Source of the DNA: Pseudomonadota bacterium
GTDB lineage: Bacteria; Pseudomonadota; Gammaproteobacteria; Steroidobacterales; Steroidobacteraceae
Direction: 5' to 3'
DNA: 64,000 nt
NCBI GenBank assembly: GCA_016705325.1
Contig: JADIYJ010000027.1
Span: 682,001 to 746,000, forward strand
Under the pieces are notes generated by a model. The model made no database searches. It saw only the letters and a program-made list of their open reading frames with translations, and had not been told where the DNA came from. Positions 1 through 8,379 of this stretch are shown piece by piece (within the stretch, counting starts at the first letter, position 1; each line of letters opens with the position of its first letter). A program made the translations under genes and the position numbers.

Positions 1-26
1 GGGTCACCGAACAAGCTGAAAATCAT
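1..26 (-). CDS. Start of a small gene running off the left edge
   Basis: On the minus strand an ATG at 26-24 opens a frame reading MIFSLFGD before the window ends. A GGGAAG ribosome-binding sequence lies about ten bases upstream, and a CRP-type palindrome lies further upstream at 58-73. The same first seven codons and the same upstream layout recur at 13341, where a complete 63-codon gene follows, so this is probably a paralogue. The function is unknown. Confidence 0.4.
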
Positions 27-110
27 CCGTTGCACTTCCCTTGCGAATCATCCGACATGTGAAGCATGTCACACGCGGGTCGCCCGCTTGGGGGGTTGGT
101 GACATAAGCG
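6..110. repeat. Left copy of a 105-bp diverged direct repeat
   Basis: This segment matches 13321-13424 in the same orientation. The first 24 bases (the start of a small minus-strand gene) are identical. The CRP-type palindrome is conserved, and both copies end with GACATAAGCG. The middle is diverged. The copies bracket 13.3 kb that holds three hipBA pairs, two fic genes, the PEP-CTERM genes and tumA. Confidence 0.55.
58..73. promoter_or_regulatory. CRP/Vfr/Clp-type binding site
   Basis: TGTGA-AGCATG-TCACA matches the CRP-family consensus TGTGA-N6-TCACA in all ten specified bases. It lies about 32 bases upstream of the minus-strand start at 26. A second perfect match occupies the equivalent place at 13372-13387, which supports function. 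Which CRP-family protein binds is not known. Confidence 0.55.
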
Positions 111-175
111 TCGTCGCGATCGCAAGGAAATTCCTGCGCAGCAGTTCGGGTACACCCTGACCCCCTGTTAGCGCA

Positions 176-203
176 TTGTGGGATTGCAGCGAATTGATAT
201 AAT
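176..203 (+). promoter_or_regulatory. Sigma-70 promoter for the first hipBA pair
   Basis: TTGTGG (176-181) and a perfect TATAAT (198-203) are separated by 16 bp and lie 50 bases before hipB. An AT-rich imperfect palindrome, CCTTAAAT-A-ATTTAAAGG (219-236), lies between the -10 element and the gene. It is a reasonable autoregulatory operator for the HipB-like protein. Confidence 0.45.
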
Positions 204-253
204 GACTCGTATATGATTCCTTAAATAATTTAAAGGTTCCAATAAGAGCTATT

Positions 254-580
254 ATGACTATCAAGCTCCCCCTCCCGCTGCCCGCGCGACGTGCCATGAC
301 CCGGCTCGGGGAAGATCTCTCCCGAGCCCGTCGGCGACGCCAGCTCACCCAGGTTTCGCTCGCCGAGCGCAGTGGTGTGAGTCCGGCGACCATCAAGCGA
401 ATGGAAAGCGGCGATACCCGCGTCTCGCTCGAAGCCCTCGCCCGCGTCCTGCACGTTCTGGGTGAACTGCCGCGACTCGAGCGACTGTTGGACACGGCCC
501 AGGACGAACTCGGGCTCATGCTCATGGACCAGGCGCTGCCAAAGCGCGTACGTCTGCGCCAACACTCGGGTGCGTTGTGA
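254..580 (+). CDS. HipB-like XRE-family antitoxin, first hipBA pair
   Basis: This is a 108-residue protein with a Cro/C1-type helix-turn-helix at about residues 18-72, including LAERSGVSPATIKRME. HipB proteins of this size dimerise, bind operators in their own promoter and hold the partner HipA kinase inactive. The stop codon overlaps the GTG start of the downstream kinase gene (GTGA at 577-580), which implies translational coupling. The ATG at 254 lacks a strong Shine-Dalgarno sequence. A later in-frame ATG at 296 is an alternative start. Assignment as antitoxin rests on the fold and the adjacent hipA. Confidence 0.85.
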   Translation: MTIKLPLPLPARRAMTRLGEDLSRARRRRQLTQVSLAERSGVSPATIKRMESGDTRVSLEALARVLHVLGELPRLERLLDTAQDELGLMLMDQALPKRVRLRQHSGAL

Positions 581-1845
581 GCGCCAGCACGCAGACACAA
601 CAGGCGGAACTCTGGCTTGGGCGCACACCGATCGCGGTTGGCGACCTGCAGTTCGTGCGCGACGGACGGCGGGAGTACTCGAGCTTCGCCTACCGGCCGG
701 AGTGGCTTGGCCACCGCGAGTGTTTCCAGGTCTCCCCGGATCTGCCGCTCGCCACTGGACGAGTGACCCGGCGCGCGCCGTCCGCGGATGATTCCCCGTT
801 TCCCTTTGCGCTCGCCGACACCGAGCCCGACGCCTGGGGCAGGCGCATCATCGAGCGTGCGCACGCCAGGCGCCGAAGCGACGACACCGCGCTCCGTCCA
901 CTCACGCGCTTCGACTATCTGGCGGCCGTCGACGACGAGAGCCGCGTAGGCGCCCTGCGCCTGCGAGATGCCGACGGTGAGTTCCTTCGCAACTCGCGCG
1001 AGCATCGTACCCCGCAGCTGCTCGACCTGTCGCCGATCTATTCCGCCGCGCGTCGCGTCGAGGAGGGCAATGAAAATGCGCAGGATCTGCAGTACCTGCA
1101 GGGCAAAGCCACCTCGCTCGGCGGCCTGCGTCCCAAGTGCACTGTGCGCGACGCCGATGGGCAGCTGGCGATCGGGAAGTTCCCAAGCATTGGCGACAGC
1201 CGCTCCATCACGCGCGGCGAAGTTCTTGCGCTCAAGCTCGCCCAGCGGGTGGGGATCGATGCGGCGGAGGCTCGCATCGAGATCGTCGACGACGTGCCGA
1301 TCGCTGTCATACGCCGATTTGATCGCGCCGCCGACGGCGGGCGCCTGCCATACCTCTCTGGTGGCTCGCTCCTGCAAGCCCAGCGGCACGAGGACCGTGC
1401 CTACTCCGAGATTGCCGATGCTCTCCGTCAGGTCGGTGCGGAACCGACGCTGGACGTGCAGCAGCTATGGCGACGAATTCTCTTCAACCTGCTTATCACC
1501 AACACTGACGACCACCTGTGGAACCTCGGCGTGCTGCACGTCGGCCAGGGCAAATGGCGGCTCGCGCCGGCGTTCGACCTCAATCCGTTCCCCGAGCGTG
1601 TCCGCGAATCGAAGACCTGGCTGTCCGAGGATACCGGTCCCGTCACCTCGCTCGAGATGCTGCTCGACTACAGCGAGTACTTCGCGCTCGCGCGGTCAGA
1701 GGCGCGGGCCGAGGCGGCTTCGATGGCCGCCAAGCTCAAACAGTGGAAGACGGTGGCCACGTCCAGGGACGTCGGACTGACCGAGAGGGAGCTCGCCGCG
1801 TTCGAACCGGCGTTCGAGCATGAGGCGGCAGAGGCGGCCCGCTGA
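577..1845 (+). CDS. HipA-family serine/threonine kinase toxin, first pair
   Basis: This 422-residue protein is close to the usual HipA length. Visible landmarks are the HipA N-terminal region, the glycine-rich loop SLGGLRPKC (about residue 181), the catalytic loop NTDDHLWN (309-316) and the metal-binding LAPAFDLNP (329-337). HipA kinases phosphorylate targets such as aminoacyl-tRNA synthetases and induce growth arrest; the target here is unknown. The GTG start overlaps the hipB stop. All expected active-site residues are present, so the toxin is predicted to be active. It is the first of three non-identical hipBA pairs within 8.4 kb. Confidence 0.9.
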   Translation: MSASTQTQQAELWLGRTPIAVGDLQFVRDGRREYSSFAYRPEWLGHRECFQVSPDLPLATGRVTRRAPSADDSPFPFALADTEPDAWGRRIIERAHARRRSDDTALRPLTRFDYLAAVDDESRVGALRLRDADGEFLRNSREHRTPQLLDLSPIYSAARRVEEGNENAQDLQYLQGKATSLGGLRPKCTVRDADGQLAIGKFPSIGDSRSITRGEVLALKLAQRVGIDAAEARIEIVDDVPIAVIRRFDRAADGGRLPYLSGGSLLQAQRHEDRAYSEIADALRQVGAEPTLDVQQLWRRILFNLLITNTDDHLWNLGVLHVGQGKWRLAPAFDLNPFPERVRESKTWLSEDTGPVTSLEMLLDYSEYFALARSEARAEAASMAAKLKQWKTVATSRDVGLTERELAAFEPAFEHEAAEAAR

Positions 1846-2060
1846 GGCAGGGTTACTTTTCTCGAGTGTTCCATTGCCTGTTACGCGACTCTTCTTCGGG
1901 GTTGCTGCGAACCCGTTCATCCGGTCGTTTGAGCGCAGAAGTACGTAATCGCATACAATAATCCTATAAAGCGTGAGATTTCGCACATGATGTGCCGAGT
2001 GGTTACGTTATGATGTTCGCAATAGCAGTCACTAAATCATTGCAGATCGGTATTACAGCC

Positions 2061-2402
2061 ATGAAGCACTCAGAAGCGCCGCTGATGAAGGCAACCCTGC
2101 TCGAGCAGTCGCGCACACTGGGCGCGCGGCTCGCTCGGCTGCGGGTTGCGCGCAGGCTTCGGCAGTCGGACGTTGCGGTCAGGGCCGGGGTGTCTCGCAG
2201 CACCGCGGTGCTGATCGAGAAGGGGGATCCGGGCCGCACGCTCGGCCAGGTGCTGCGCTATCTCGACGCGATCGCGCCGGGCGCGACGCTCCTGTCGCTC
2301 CTGCAGGAGTCGGATCCTGCGCTCCTGTCGCTCGCGGCAGGCGAAAGGAGCCAACGCGTGCGCAAGCTCTCCTCCGACGCGTTGGAAGACCTGGACTTCT
2401 GA
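2061..2402 (+). CDS. HipB-like XRE-family antitoxin, second pair
   Basis: A helix-turn-helix protein of 113 residues from this start. The core is RLRQSDVAVRAGVSRSTAVL followed by a short helical tail. In-frame ATGs at 1992, 2061 and 2085 are all possible starts. 2061 or 2085 gives a normal HipB length, and none has a strong Shine-Dalgarno sequence. The TGA stop overlaps the ATG of the next gene by one base (2400-2404), as expected for an antitoxin-kinase operon. The sequence is distinct from the first and third HipB proteins, so the three pairs are unlikely to be recent duplicates. Confidence 0.8.
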   Translation: MKHSEAPLMKATLLEQSRTLGARLARLRVARRLRQSDVAVRAGVSRSTAVLIEKGDPGRTLGQVLRYLDAIAPGATLLSLLQESDPALLSLAAGERSQRVRKLSSDALEDLDF

Positions 2403-3835
2403 TGGCAACCGAGACGCGCGAACTCGCGGTGTTCGCCTGGCTGCCGGAACGCGACGACCCCGGCTTTCGTCCGGCCGGACTCCTGAACCTGACCCAGACG
2501 CGGGGCGCGCCGCTGTCCGGTGCCGCGCTCGCGTCCGAATTTCGGTACGGACTGCGCTACCTGGAGCGTCCGCTGTCATTCGAAATCGATCCAGTCAGCT
2601 TGTCGCTCCGCGACCGCAACCACGTGCGCGGCGCGCGCTTGTTCCCGGTCAACGGCCTGCCCGAGTTCGGCGGCATCCGCGATGCCGCGCCGGACGCGTG
2701 GGGCCGGCGCGTGATCGAAGCGCGCCGCAAGGTGCCGGCCAACTCGCTGACCGAGGCCGAGTATCTGCTCGATGCCAGCAGCGATCGCGTCGGTGCGCTC
2801 GACGTGCGCGCTCACCGCGATGCTCCGGCAACGTCCGCGGCGAGCGACCTGCGCTCACTCGAGGACCTGCTGCAGGCGGCGGCGGCCGTCGAAGCCGGGG
2901 AACCCGTGCCCGCCGCACTCGCGGACCTCCTGGCCGCCGGCCAGACGGCGGGCGGAGCGCGCCCGAAGGCCTCGGTACGCGACGACCGCGGTGTCCTTTG
3001 GCTCGCGAAGTTCCCCGCACGGGGCGACACGTTCGATGTCGCGCGCGCCGAGTATTGCACGCTCGAACTCGCGCGCCGCGCCGGGCTCACGGTGCCGCAA
3101 CTGCAGGTGCTCGACGTCAGCGGCCGTACGGTGATGCTCATCCGCCGATTCGATCGGTTCTGGTCCGTGCCGGGGGTGGCGTTGCCCGCTTCCGGGCCGC
3201 TCGGGGAGGGCGAGCCCGTCGTCGGGGCGCGCGAGGCCCGGCTGCCGTTCGTGAGTGGCCTGACGCTCGTCGGCTGCTCCGAGTTCGAGTCGCCGACGAA
3301 GCGCTACGCGGATCTCGCGCTCGCAATCCGCGAGCACGTCGCGGCCCCTTGCGTGCGCGCCGATGTGGAGGAACTGTTCGTCCGGATGCTGTTCAACGTC
3401 TTCGTCAGCAACGACGACGATCACCTGCGCAACCACGGCTTCCTGCGCGATCCGCGCATGGGCGGATGGCGGCTCAGCCCGCTCTACGACGTCGTGCCTC
3501 GCCCTGGGCAGGCCCACGAGCGCTACCTGCACCTGGAGGTCGGCGACCAGGGCAAGCTCGCAACGCTCGACAACGCGCTGACACACCACCCGGCATTCCT
3601 CGGCAAGCGCACGCGAGCGATCGAGCTGATGCGTCGCGTCTGGTCGACCGTGCGCGGGTGGCAGTCGATCTTCGAGGAACTCGGCGCACCTGGCAGCCTC
3701 ATCGACCGCATCGCGCCGGCGATCCGCGATCTCGACGACATCGCGAGCCCCGGGCTGCGAGCGGAGATTCGTCGCACAGCTCTCCGCGCTACCGTCGCGC
3801 AGATTCCTCGAGCCGGGCAGCCAGGTAACGCGTGA
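2402..3835 (+). CDS. HipA-family kinase toxin, second pair
   Basis: A 477-residue HipA-like kinase, a little longer than usual because of an insertion around residues 255-280. Motifs seen are GGARPKAS (glycine-rich loop), NDDDHLRN (337-344, catalytic loop) and LSPLYDVVP (metal-binding Asp). The N-terminal region contains PDAWGRRVIEARR, also found in the first HipA. The 3' end overlaps the convergent fic gene by 47 bp (3789-3835), so the two transcripts are antisense to each other at their ends. The kinase residues are intact; the substrate is unknown. Confidence 0.9.
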   Translation: MATETRELAVFAWLPERDDPGFRPAGLLNLTQTRGAPLSGAALASEFRYGLRYLERPLSFEIDPVSLSLRDRNHVRGARLFPVNGLPEFGGIRDAAPDAWGRRVIEARRKVPANSLTEAEYLLDASSDRVGALDVRAHRDAPATSAASDLRSLEDLLQAAAAVEAGEPVPAALADLLAAGQTAGGARPKASVRDDRGVLWLAKFPARGDTFDVARAEYCTLELARRAGLTVPQLQVLDVSGRTVMLIRRFDRFWSVPGVALPASGPLGEGEPVVGAREARLPFVSGLTLVGCSEFESPTKRYADLALAIREHVAAPCVRADVEELFVRMLFNVFVSNDDDHLRNHGFLRDPRMGGWRLSPLYDVVPRPGQAHERYLHLEVGDQGKLATLDNALTHHPAFLGKRTRAIELMRRVWSTVRGWQSIFEELGAPGSLIDRIAPAIRDLDDIASPGLRAEIRRTALRATVAQIPRAGQPGNA

Positions 3836-5318
3836 GCGGCTCGATCTCCTGATGCACGCTCGCCCGCTCGAGCGCCGCCATGTATGCGTCACGCGTGTCG
3901 ACGGTGACGAGCGTCCAGCGCCAACCGCCCGCTGCCACCATCAGGTTCATCAGGAACCTTCCCATGCGACCGTTGCCGTCGAAGTACGGGTGTATGTACA
4001 CGAAGAAGAAGTGGCCGAGCACCACGCGTACCGCAGGCTCGGGCTCTGCCGCGAGGAGCGCGAAGAATTCGGGCATCAAGTCGCGCACTGCCTCCTTCGG
4101 TGGCGGTACGTGCAGTGAGCGACGGACATAGACGGGTCCATTGCGATAGCCCGCGAGATCGGCCGGCTGCAGGATGCCCGCCACCACCGAGGGCCCGAAC
4201 AGTTCACGGTACCACTCCGGGTGCGCTCGGTCCGCGAGCACGCCGGCGTTGTCGCCCATGAGCACTCGCTCGACCGCCGCCTTCACCCGTTGGAACGCCT
4301 GCCAGTAGCCTCGCGCGGCGAGTGCGTTGCGGTTCTCTCGGTCGGCAGGGTCATGATCAGGGTTCCAGTCGCCCGAGCGCACGCGCTCGATCAGCGCATC
4401 GCTCACCTGGTAGCCCTCGATCGATAACGAGTGGTAGGCGTCGGCGTGGTAGACGTCCTCGACCTGCTGCAGGTACGTCGCCAGTTCCGGTCGCGCGACC
4501 GGTGGTGTGGGGAAGTGTTCGAGCACGACCGTGCGCATCGTGGCCCACAGCAGGCGCAGCCGTCCGACGTACGGCGAGAGCGGACGACCGGCAAAAGGGA
4601 GCGGCGAGGGCTCCGCGAACGGATCGGCCTCGAACACGGTGTAGCCTGCCGCGCGGAAGGTGTCACTCACCTCATCGGCCAGGTTGTCCCGACCGACATT
4701 GCGAAGCGCGGCGGCGAGGCGCCCGGCGATCTTGCTTTTGCCGCCATCTAGCAGGCAGCGCAGGAGGTCGGAGGCGTCCGTGAGCATCCCGAGCGCCGCA
4801 CGCGCCTCGACCGGACGGGCGCGGAAGAAGTCAGGCGTGCAATAAGCGAGCGCCGCGGCGAGCGTCATCATGCGCACACCCTCGATCGTCACGCGATCCT
4901 GTTCCGCGGGCAGCTCGAGGCGCACGTCGAACACCGAGGTCCCATGCGGCAGCGGCGTGGGCTTGTTGGCGCCCTTCGGGGAGCGCACGAGCAACTGTGG
5001 TGGGACCGTGCGATCACCCACGTGCAGGAGCAGCGACTGGTCCGCGCTCAAGCACCACGCATCCTCGAAACGGCTCTCGAGGTACTGCGCTGCGAACGGC
5101 CAGAACGCCGAATACCAGGCGGTGGTTTCACCGGGCGCATCGCCCGGGCGGGCCGGGATGTACCAGCCCTTCATGACCTCGTGCAGGAAGCCGTTGCGCG
5201 AGAGTCGCTCCCGGTGGACCCGCGGCAGGTCGCGCGCGCGTACGGCCACACGGCCCTGACGCTGCAGCGCCTTCAACCGCTCGAGCGAAGCGGCCAGGTG
5301 TTCCGAGGGGGTGGGCAT
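3789..5318 (-). CDS. Fic-domain AMPylase-type protein with N-terminal winged helix
   Basis: This 509-residue protein joins an N-terminal AbiEi-like winged-helix region (about 10-60, including MKGWYIPARPG) to a C-terminal Fic domain. The Fic signature HPYFDGNGRMGR carries catalytic His443. An inhibitory-helix motif SLSIEG (297-302, Glu301) precedes it, which makes this a self-inhibited class II Fic. Such enzymes usually transfer AMP to hydroxyl groups on target proteins. The DNA-binding-like N-terminus suggests autoregulation through the 24-bp repeats just upstream (5351-5446). It is divergent from a second Fic gene and convergent with hipA. Confidence 0.88.
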   Translation of the reverse strand: MPTPSEHLAASLERLKALQRQGRVAVRARDLPRVHRERLSRNGFLHEVMKGWYIPARPGDAPGETTAWYSAFWPFAAQYLESRFEDAWCLSADQSLLLHVGDRTVPPQLLVRSPKGANKPTPLPHGTSVFDVRLELPAEQDRVTIEGVRMMTLAAALAYCTPDFFRARPVEARAALGMLTDASDLLRCLLDGGKSKIAGRLAAALRNVGRDNLADEVSDTFRAAGYTVFEADPFAEPSPLPFAGRPLSPYVGRLRLLWATMRTVVLEHFPTPPVARPELATYLQQVEDVYHADAYHSLSIEGYQVSDALIERVRSGDWNPDHDPADRENRNALAARGYWQAFQRVKAAVERVLMGDNAGVLADRAHPEWYRELFGPSVVAGILQPADLAGYRNGPVYVRRSLHVPPPKEAVRDLMPEFFALLAAEPEPAVRVVLGHFFFVYIHPYFDGNGRMGRFLMNLMVAAGGWRWTLVTVDTRDAYMAALERASVHQEIEPLTRYLAARLEESARR

Positions 5319-5350
5319 GGCTTCTCCGAAGCAGGAACCTATCTCTCGTC

Positions 5351-5446
5351 TCTAGGGTTTCGTGTCTACCCGAATCTAGGGTATTACGTATTTCGAAGTT
5401 TAGGGTATTGCGTTCACCCATTTCAAGGGTATTGTGCAAATGCCTC
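5351..5446. repeat. Four tandem 24-bp repeats between divergent fic genes
   Basis: The core AGGGT recurs at 5354, 5378, 5402 and 5426, exactly 24 bp apart. Three units share TNNAGGGTATT and the first has AGGGTTT. The rest of each unit is diverged. The array starts 32 bp upstream of the minus-strand fic start and lies well within the 232-bp divergent intergenic region. An array with regular helical spacing suggests cooperative binding by a protein, most simply the winged-helix N-terminus of that Fic protein. This role is inferred. Confidence 0.7.
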
Positions 5447-5462
5447 GTCGTCGCAGACGAAT

Positions 5463-5550
5463 ATTCATGTCACTTGGTGTTATGAATACGCTTGCCATTC
5501 GTGTCATGACGCGATAGAAGTCGCCTACCGCCTCACACACTGACACGAAT
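5463..5550. promoter_or_regulatory. Three copies of a 10-bp operator-like motif before the second fic
   Basis: ATTCATGTCA (5463-5472) and ATTCGTGTCA (5497-5506) are direct near-repeats 34 bp apart. TGACACGAAT (5541-5550) is the perfect inverted copy and ends on the base before the ATG of the downstream fic gene. The arrangement suggests a repressor that would block transcription or translation initiation. It is distinct from the adjacent 24-bp array, so each Fic gene may have its own operator set. Confidence 0.5.
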
Positions 5551-6699
5551 ATGGACCCCGTTCGCTGGATCTGGCTGGCGCCGAGCTGGCCCCGCCTCAC
5601 CTTCGACGCCGCCCGACTGGCGCGACCGTTGGCGCTCGCCCGGCAGGAAGCAGGCACGCTGTTTGGCAAGGCGGCGGCCATCGGGCTCGAGGAGCAGGCC
5701 CTGCTCGAGCGCGAGGTCTGGTCCCACGAGGCCGTCGCCACCGCGGCCATCGAAGGCGAGGCCATCGACCTGGCGGCCGTCCGCTCGTCGGTGGCCCGTC
5801 GCCTGGGCCTCGCGCGCCAGGGTCCGGTGGTGTCGCGCAACGTCGAGGGCCTGCTCGACGTCATGGAGAACGCGGCCGACGACTGGCAGCAACCGCTGAC
5901 GCGTGAGCGACTGTGTGCCTGGCAGGCGGCGTTGTTTCCCGCCGCTTCAAACCTCCGCAACCTCGTCGTCGGCGAGTACCGCAGCAACGCTGAGCCGATG
6001 CAGATTGTCAGCGGTCCGCACGGGCGCGAGATCGTGCACTACCAGGCGGTCGCCGGCTCGGCGGTGCGTGCCGAGATGCACGCGTTCCTCGAGTGGTTCA
6101 ACCGCACCGCCGAACTCGATGGTCTGCTGCGTGCAGGACTCGCGCACGTGTGGTTCGAATCGATCCATCCTTTCGACGACGGCAACGGCCGTATCGGGCG
6201 TGCCATCGTCGATCTGGCGCTTGCGCAGGACGCCCGACGTTCGAGCCGACTGCTTGGGGTTTCCGCCGCCATGCGCCACCGGCAGGAGGCGTACTACGAC
6301 GCCCTCAACGCCGCGCAGCGCGGTGACGGTGAGGTGACGCCGTGGCTGGAGTGTTTTCTGGACACGTACACCAAAGCTTGCCGCACGAGCGCGGCGCTGA
6401 TCGGCGAGGCCCTCGCGCGAGCTCGCTTCTGGACCGACCACCGTGCCGTGCCGCTGAACGCGATGCAGCGGCGGGTGCTCGGCAGGATGCTCGACGCCGG
6501 GCCCGGCCGTTTCGACGGCGGACTGACCGCGCGCAAGTACATGTCCATCGCCGGCACCACCAAAGTCACGGCGTCGCGCCACCTTGCCGACCTGCTCGAG
6601 AAGGGCCTGATCGTCCGTGCTGCAGGGCCGGGCGGACGCTCGACGCGCTACGATCTTGCGCTCGCAGGATGGGAGTGGCGGCCGACGAAACGTCACTGA
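5551..6699 (+). CDS. Fic-family protein with DUF4172-type N-terminus and C-terminal wHTH
   Basis: A 382-residue protein. The N-terminal part has the inhibitory motif TAAIEG (64-69), the central Fic domain carries HPFDDGNGRIGR with catalytic His206, and the C-terminal 70 residues look like a winged helix (LTARKYMSIAGTTKVTASRH region). This layout is common among class II Fic proteins that AMPylate proteins and regulate their own promoter. There is no Shine-Dalgarno sequence before the ATG; an operator-like inverted repeat abuts it. The gene is divergent from the other Fic gene and is followed 140 bp later by the third hipBA pair. Confidence 0.88.
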   Translation: MDPVRWIWLAPSWPRLTFDAARLARPLALARQEAGTLFGKAAAIGLEEQALLEREVWSHEAVATAAIEGEAIDLAAVRSSVARRLGLARQGPVVSRNVEGLLDVMENAADDWQQPLTRERLCAWQAALFPAASNLRNLVVGEYRSNAEPMQIVSGPHGREIVHYQAVAGSAVRAEMHAFLEWFNRTAELDGLLRAGLAHVWFESIHPFDDGNGRIGRAIVDLALAQDARRSSRLLGVSAAMRHRQEAYYDALNAAQRGDGEVTPWLECFLDTYTKACRTSAALIGEALARARFWTDHRAVPLNAMQRRVLGRMLDAGPGRFDGGLTARKYMSIAGTTKVTASRHLADLLEKGLIVRAAGPGGRSTRYDLALAGWEWRPTKRH

Positions 6700-6773
6700 T
6701 CGAGACCGTCGATTGCAGGGTCGCCGCAATGTCCTGCGCCCTGACGCCGCCTGAAGACACCCACAGCCGGTCA

Positions 6774-6803
6774 TTGGAGGTAAGTCGTAATAGATACTAT
6801 AAT
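6774..6803 (+). promoter_or_regulatory. Sigma-70 promoter for the third hipBA pair
   Basis: TTGGAG (6774-6779) and TATAAT (6798-6803) are separated by 18 bp and lie about 37 bp before hipB. The surrounding 50 bp are strikingly AT-rich compared with the flanking genes, as is also seen before the first hipBA pair. Confidence 0.45.
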
Positions 6804-6839
6804 AACCATTAAATTAAAGTCGACTGGTTAACGGACATT

Positions 6840-7154
6840 ATGATAGACATCCAATTGATGTCGTCTGGCGAGATTTCAACCGAACTCGGCGCTCGCGTGA
6901 GGCGCCGTCGGCTGTCGCTCCGCATGACCCAGGAGGAAGTCGCCCAACGTGCAGGGCTCTCCGTTGGCACGGTCAAGAATCTCGAGACACGGATGCGTGC
7001 GTCCACCTTCGATTCGGTGGTTCGCATTTCCCTGGCGCTGGGGTTGGCTGACCAGTTCGAGCACCTCTTCGCCGCGAAGCCGAAGTCCATTGCCCAGATG
7101 GAGCAGGTCGCCGGCGCGCCCAGGCAGCGCGCGCGACGAAGTCGTCACCCATGA
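6840..7154 (+). CDS. HipB-like XRE-family antitoxin, third pair
   Basis: A 104-residue helix-turn-helix protein. The HTH core RMTQEEVAQRAGLSVGTVKN spans about residues 29-48, followed by a basic tail rich in arginine. The ATGA overlap at 7151-7154 links it to the hipA that follows. A later ATG at 6858 (MSSGEIS) is a possible alternative start. It should bind its own promoter and neutralise the adjacent kinase, by analogy with the family. Confidence 0.85.
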   Translation: MIDIQLMSSGEISTELGARVRRRRLSLRMTQEEVAQRAGLSVGTVKNLETRMRASTFDSVVRISLALGLADQFEHLFAAKPKSIAQMEQVAGAPRQRARRSRHP

Positions 7155-8377
7155 AGAAGCTGGTCGTTCGCTACTGCGGTTGGGGCGAGAGCTGGCCAAT
7201 CGGGCAGCTCGCTGACGACGGCCACGAAATCCTGTTCGAGTATTCAAACGAAGCCCTGCGCGCGGGGCTCGAACTGTCGCCGATCCGACTGCCGGTCCGT
7301 TCGCAGGCGTATGGGGATTTTCCAATCCACCTGCACCGCCTGCCTGGGCTCGTCGCCGACTCGCTGCCCGACGGTTGGGGTCTGCTGCTGATGGACCGGT
7401 TCTTCCGCAGCGTCGGCATCGACTCATCCACCCTGTCGCCGTTGGATCGTCTCGCGTTCCTCGGCGCTCGATCACTGGGCGCGCTCACGTTCGAACCTGC
7501 CGCAGCAGTCGAACCAAGCCCATTGGACACCACCCTGCTCGGTCTGGCTCGTGAGGTCAAAACCGCACTCGCCGGCAACGAAACGGAGGTTCTGCGGCAC
7601 CTGCTGTTGCTTGGAGGCTCGCCACACGGCGCGCGACCCAAGGCGTTGGTGGGTTTTGACCCGGAGCGGCGGACGATCAGCACGGTCCCGGCACTGAATC
7701 ACCGCCCCTACCTGATCAAGTTCCCAGGTCAGAACGAGCACCGCGAGGTCTGTGCGATCGAGCATGCGTACTGCGAGACTGCACGGGCCTGTGGCCTGGA
7801 CGTTCCAGCAACGCACCACTTCGACCTGGGTCGCACGCACGCTGCCTTCGGTAGCGCGCGCTTCGATGTCGAGGACGCGATGCGCGTGCCCGTGCACACG
7901 CTTGCAGGCGCGCTGCATGCCGACTTCCGCGTTCCCTCGGTTGACTACCTCAGCCTCCTGCGAGCGACGAGGGCATTCACGCACGACGAGAGCGAAGTGG
8001 TGAAGGCCTTCGAGCGCGCCGTGTTCAACGTGCTGTTCAACAATCGTGACGATCACTGCAAGAACTTTGCGTTTCGTCTCGGTCGCGACCGACGCTGGCG
8101 CCTGGCGCCGGGATACGATCTCACGTTCAACGTCGGACCCGGCGGCGAGCATCAAATGGATGTCTGTGGCGAGGCTCGCCGGATTACCCGGGCGCACCTG
8201 TTGCAACTCGCAGCAAAAGGCGGCATCAAGCCGCGCGCAGCCGTTGCCTGTCTTGAACGCCTGCTCGGTGAAGTTGCGTCGTTCGAGACGAGGATTCGCG
8301 CCCAGCCTGCCCGATTGACTACGATTCGAACGATCATCGATCGCGTTCGGGAAAACCAGGCGGCGCTTCATGATTGA
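7151..8377 (+). CDS. HipA-family kinase toxin, third pair
   Basis: A 408-residue HipA-like kinase. Motifs seen are HGARPKALVGF (glycine-rich loop), NRDDHCKN (298-305, catalytic loop) and LAPGYDLTF (metal site). The N-terminal domain has LVADSLPDGWGLLLMDRFF, matching the HipA N-terminal region. It starts with ATG overlapping the hipB stop. Three bases after its stop comes a perfect 10-bp-arm palindrome (8380-8403). No disabling change is visible. The sequence differs clearly from the other two HipA proteins here. Confidence 0.9.
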   Translation: MKKLVVRYCGWGESWPIGQLADDGHEILFEYSNEALRAGLELSPIRLPVRSQAYGDFPIHLHRLPGLVADSLPDGWGLLLMDRFFRSVGIDSSTLSPLDRLAFLGARSLGALTFEPAAAVEPSPLDTTLLGLAREVKTALAGNETEVLRHLLLLGGSPHGARPKALVGFDPERRTISTVPALNHRPYLIKFPGQNEHREVCAIEHAYCETARACGLDVPATHHFDLGRTHAAFGSARFDVEDAMRVPVHTLAGALHADFRVPSVDYLSLLRATRAFTHDESEVVKAFERAVFNVLFNNRDDHCKNFAFRLGRDRRWRLAPGYDLTFNVGPGGEHQMDVCGEARRITRAHLLQLAAKGGIKPRAAVACLERLLGEVASFETRIRAQPARLTTIRTIIDRVRENQAALHD

Positions 8378-8379
8378 CG

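Noticed and set aside
4..1389. A 461-codon minus-strand frame over hipBA at the left edge
   Set aside because: It lies antisense to an intact hipBA pair and has no domain or ribosome-binding site.
5351..5446. CRISPR array
   Set aside because: The 24-bp units are contiguous, with no unique spacers between conserved repeats, and no cas genes are near. The same applies to the 18-bp array at 18523.
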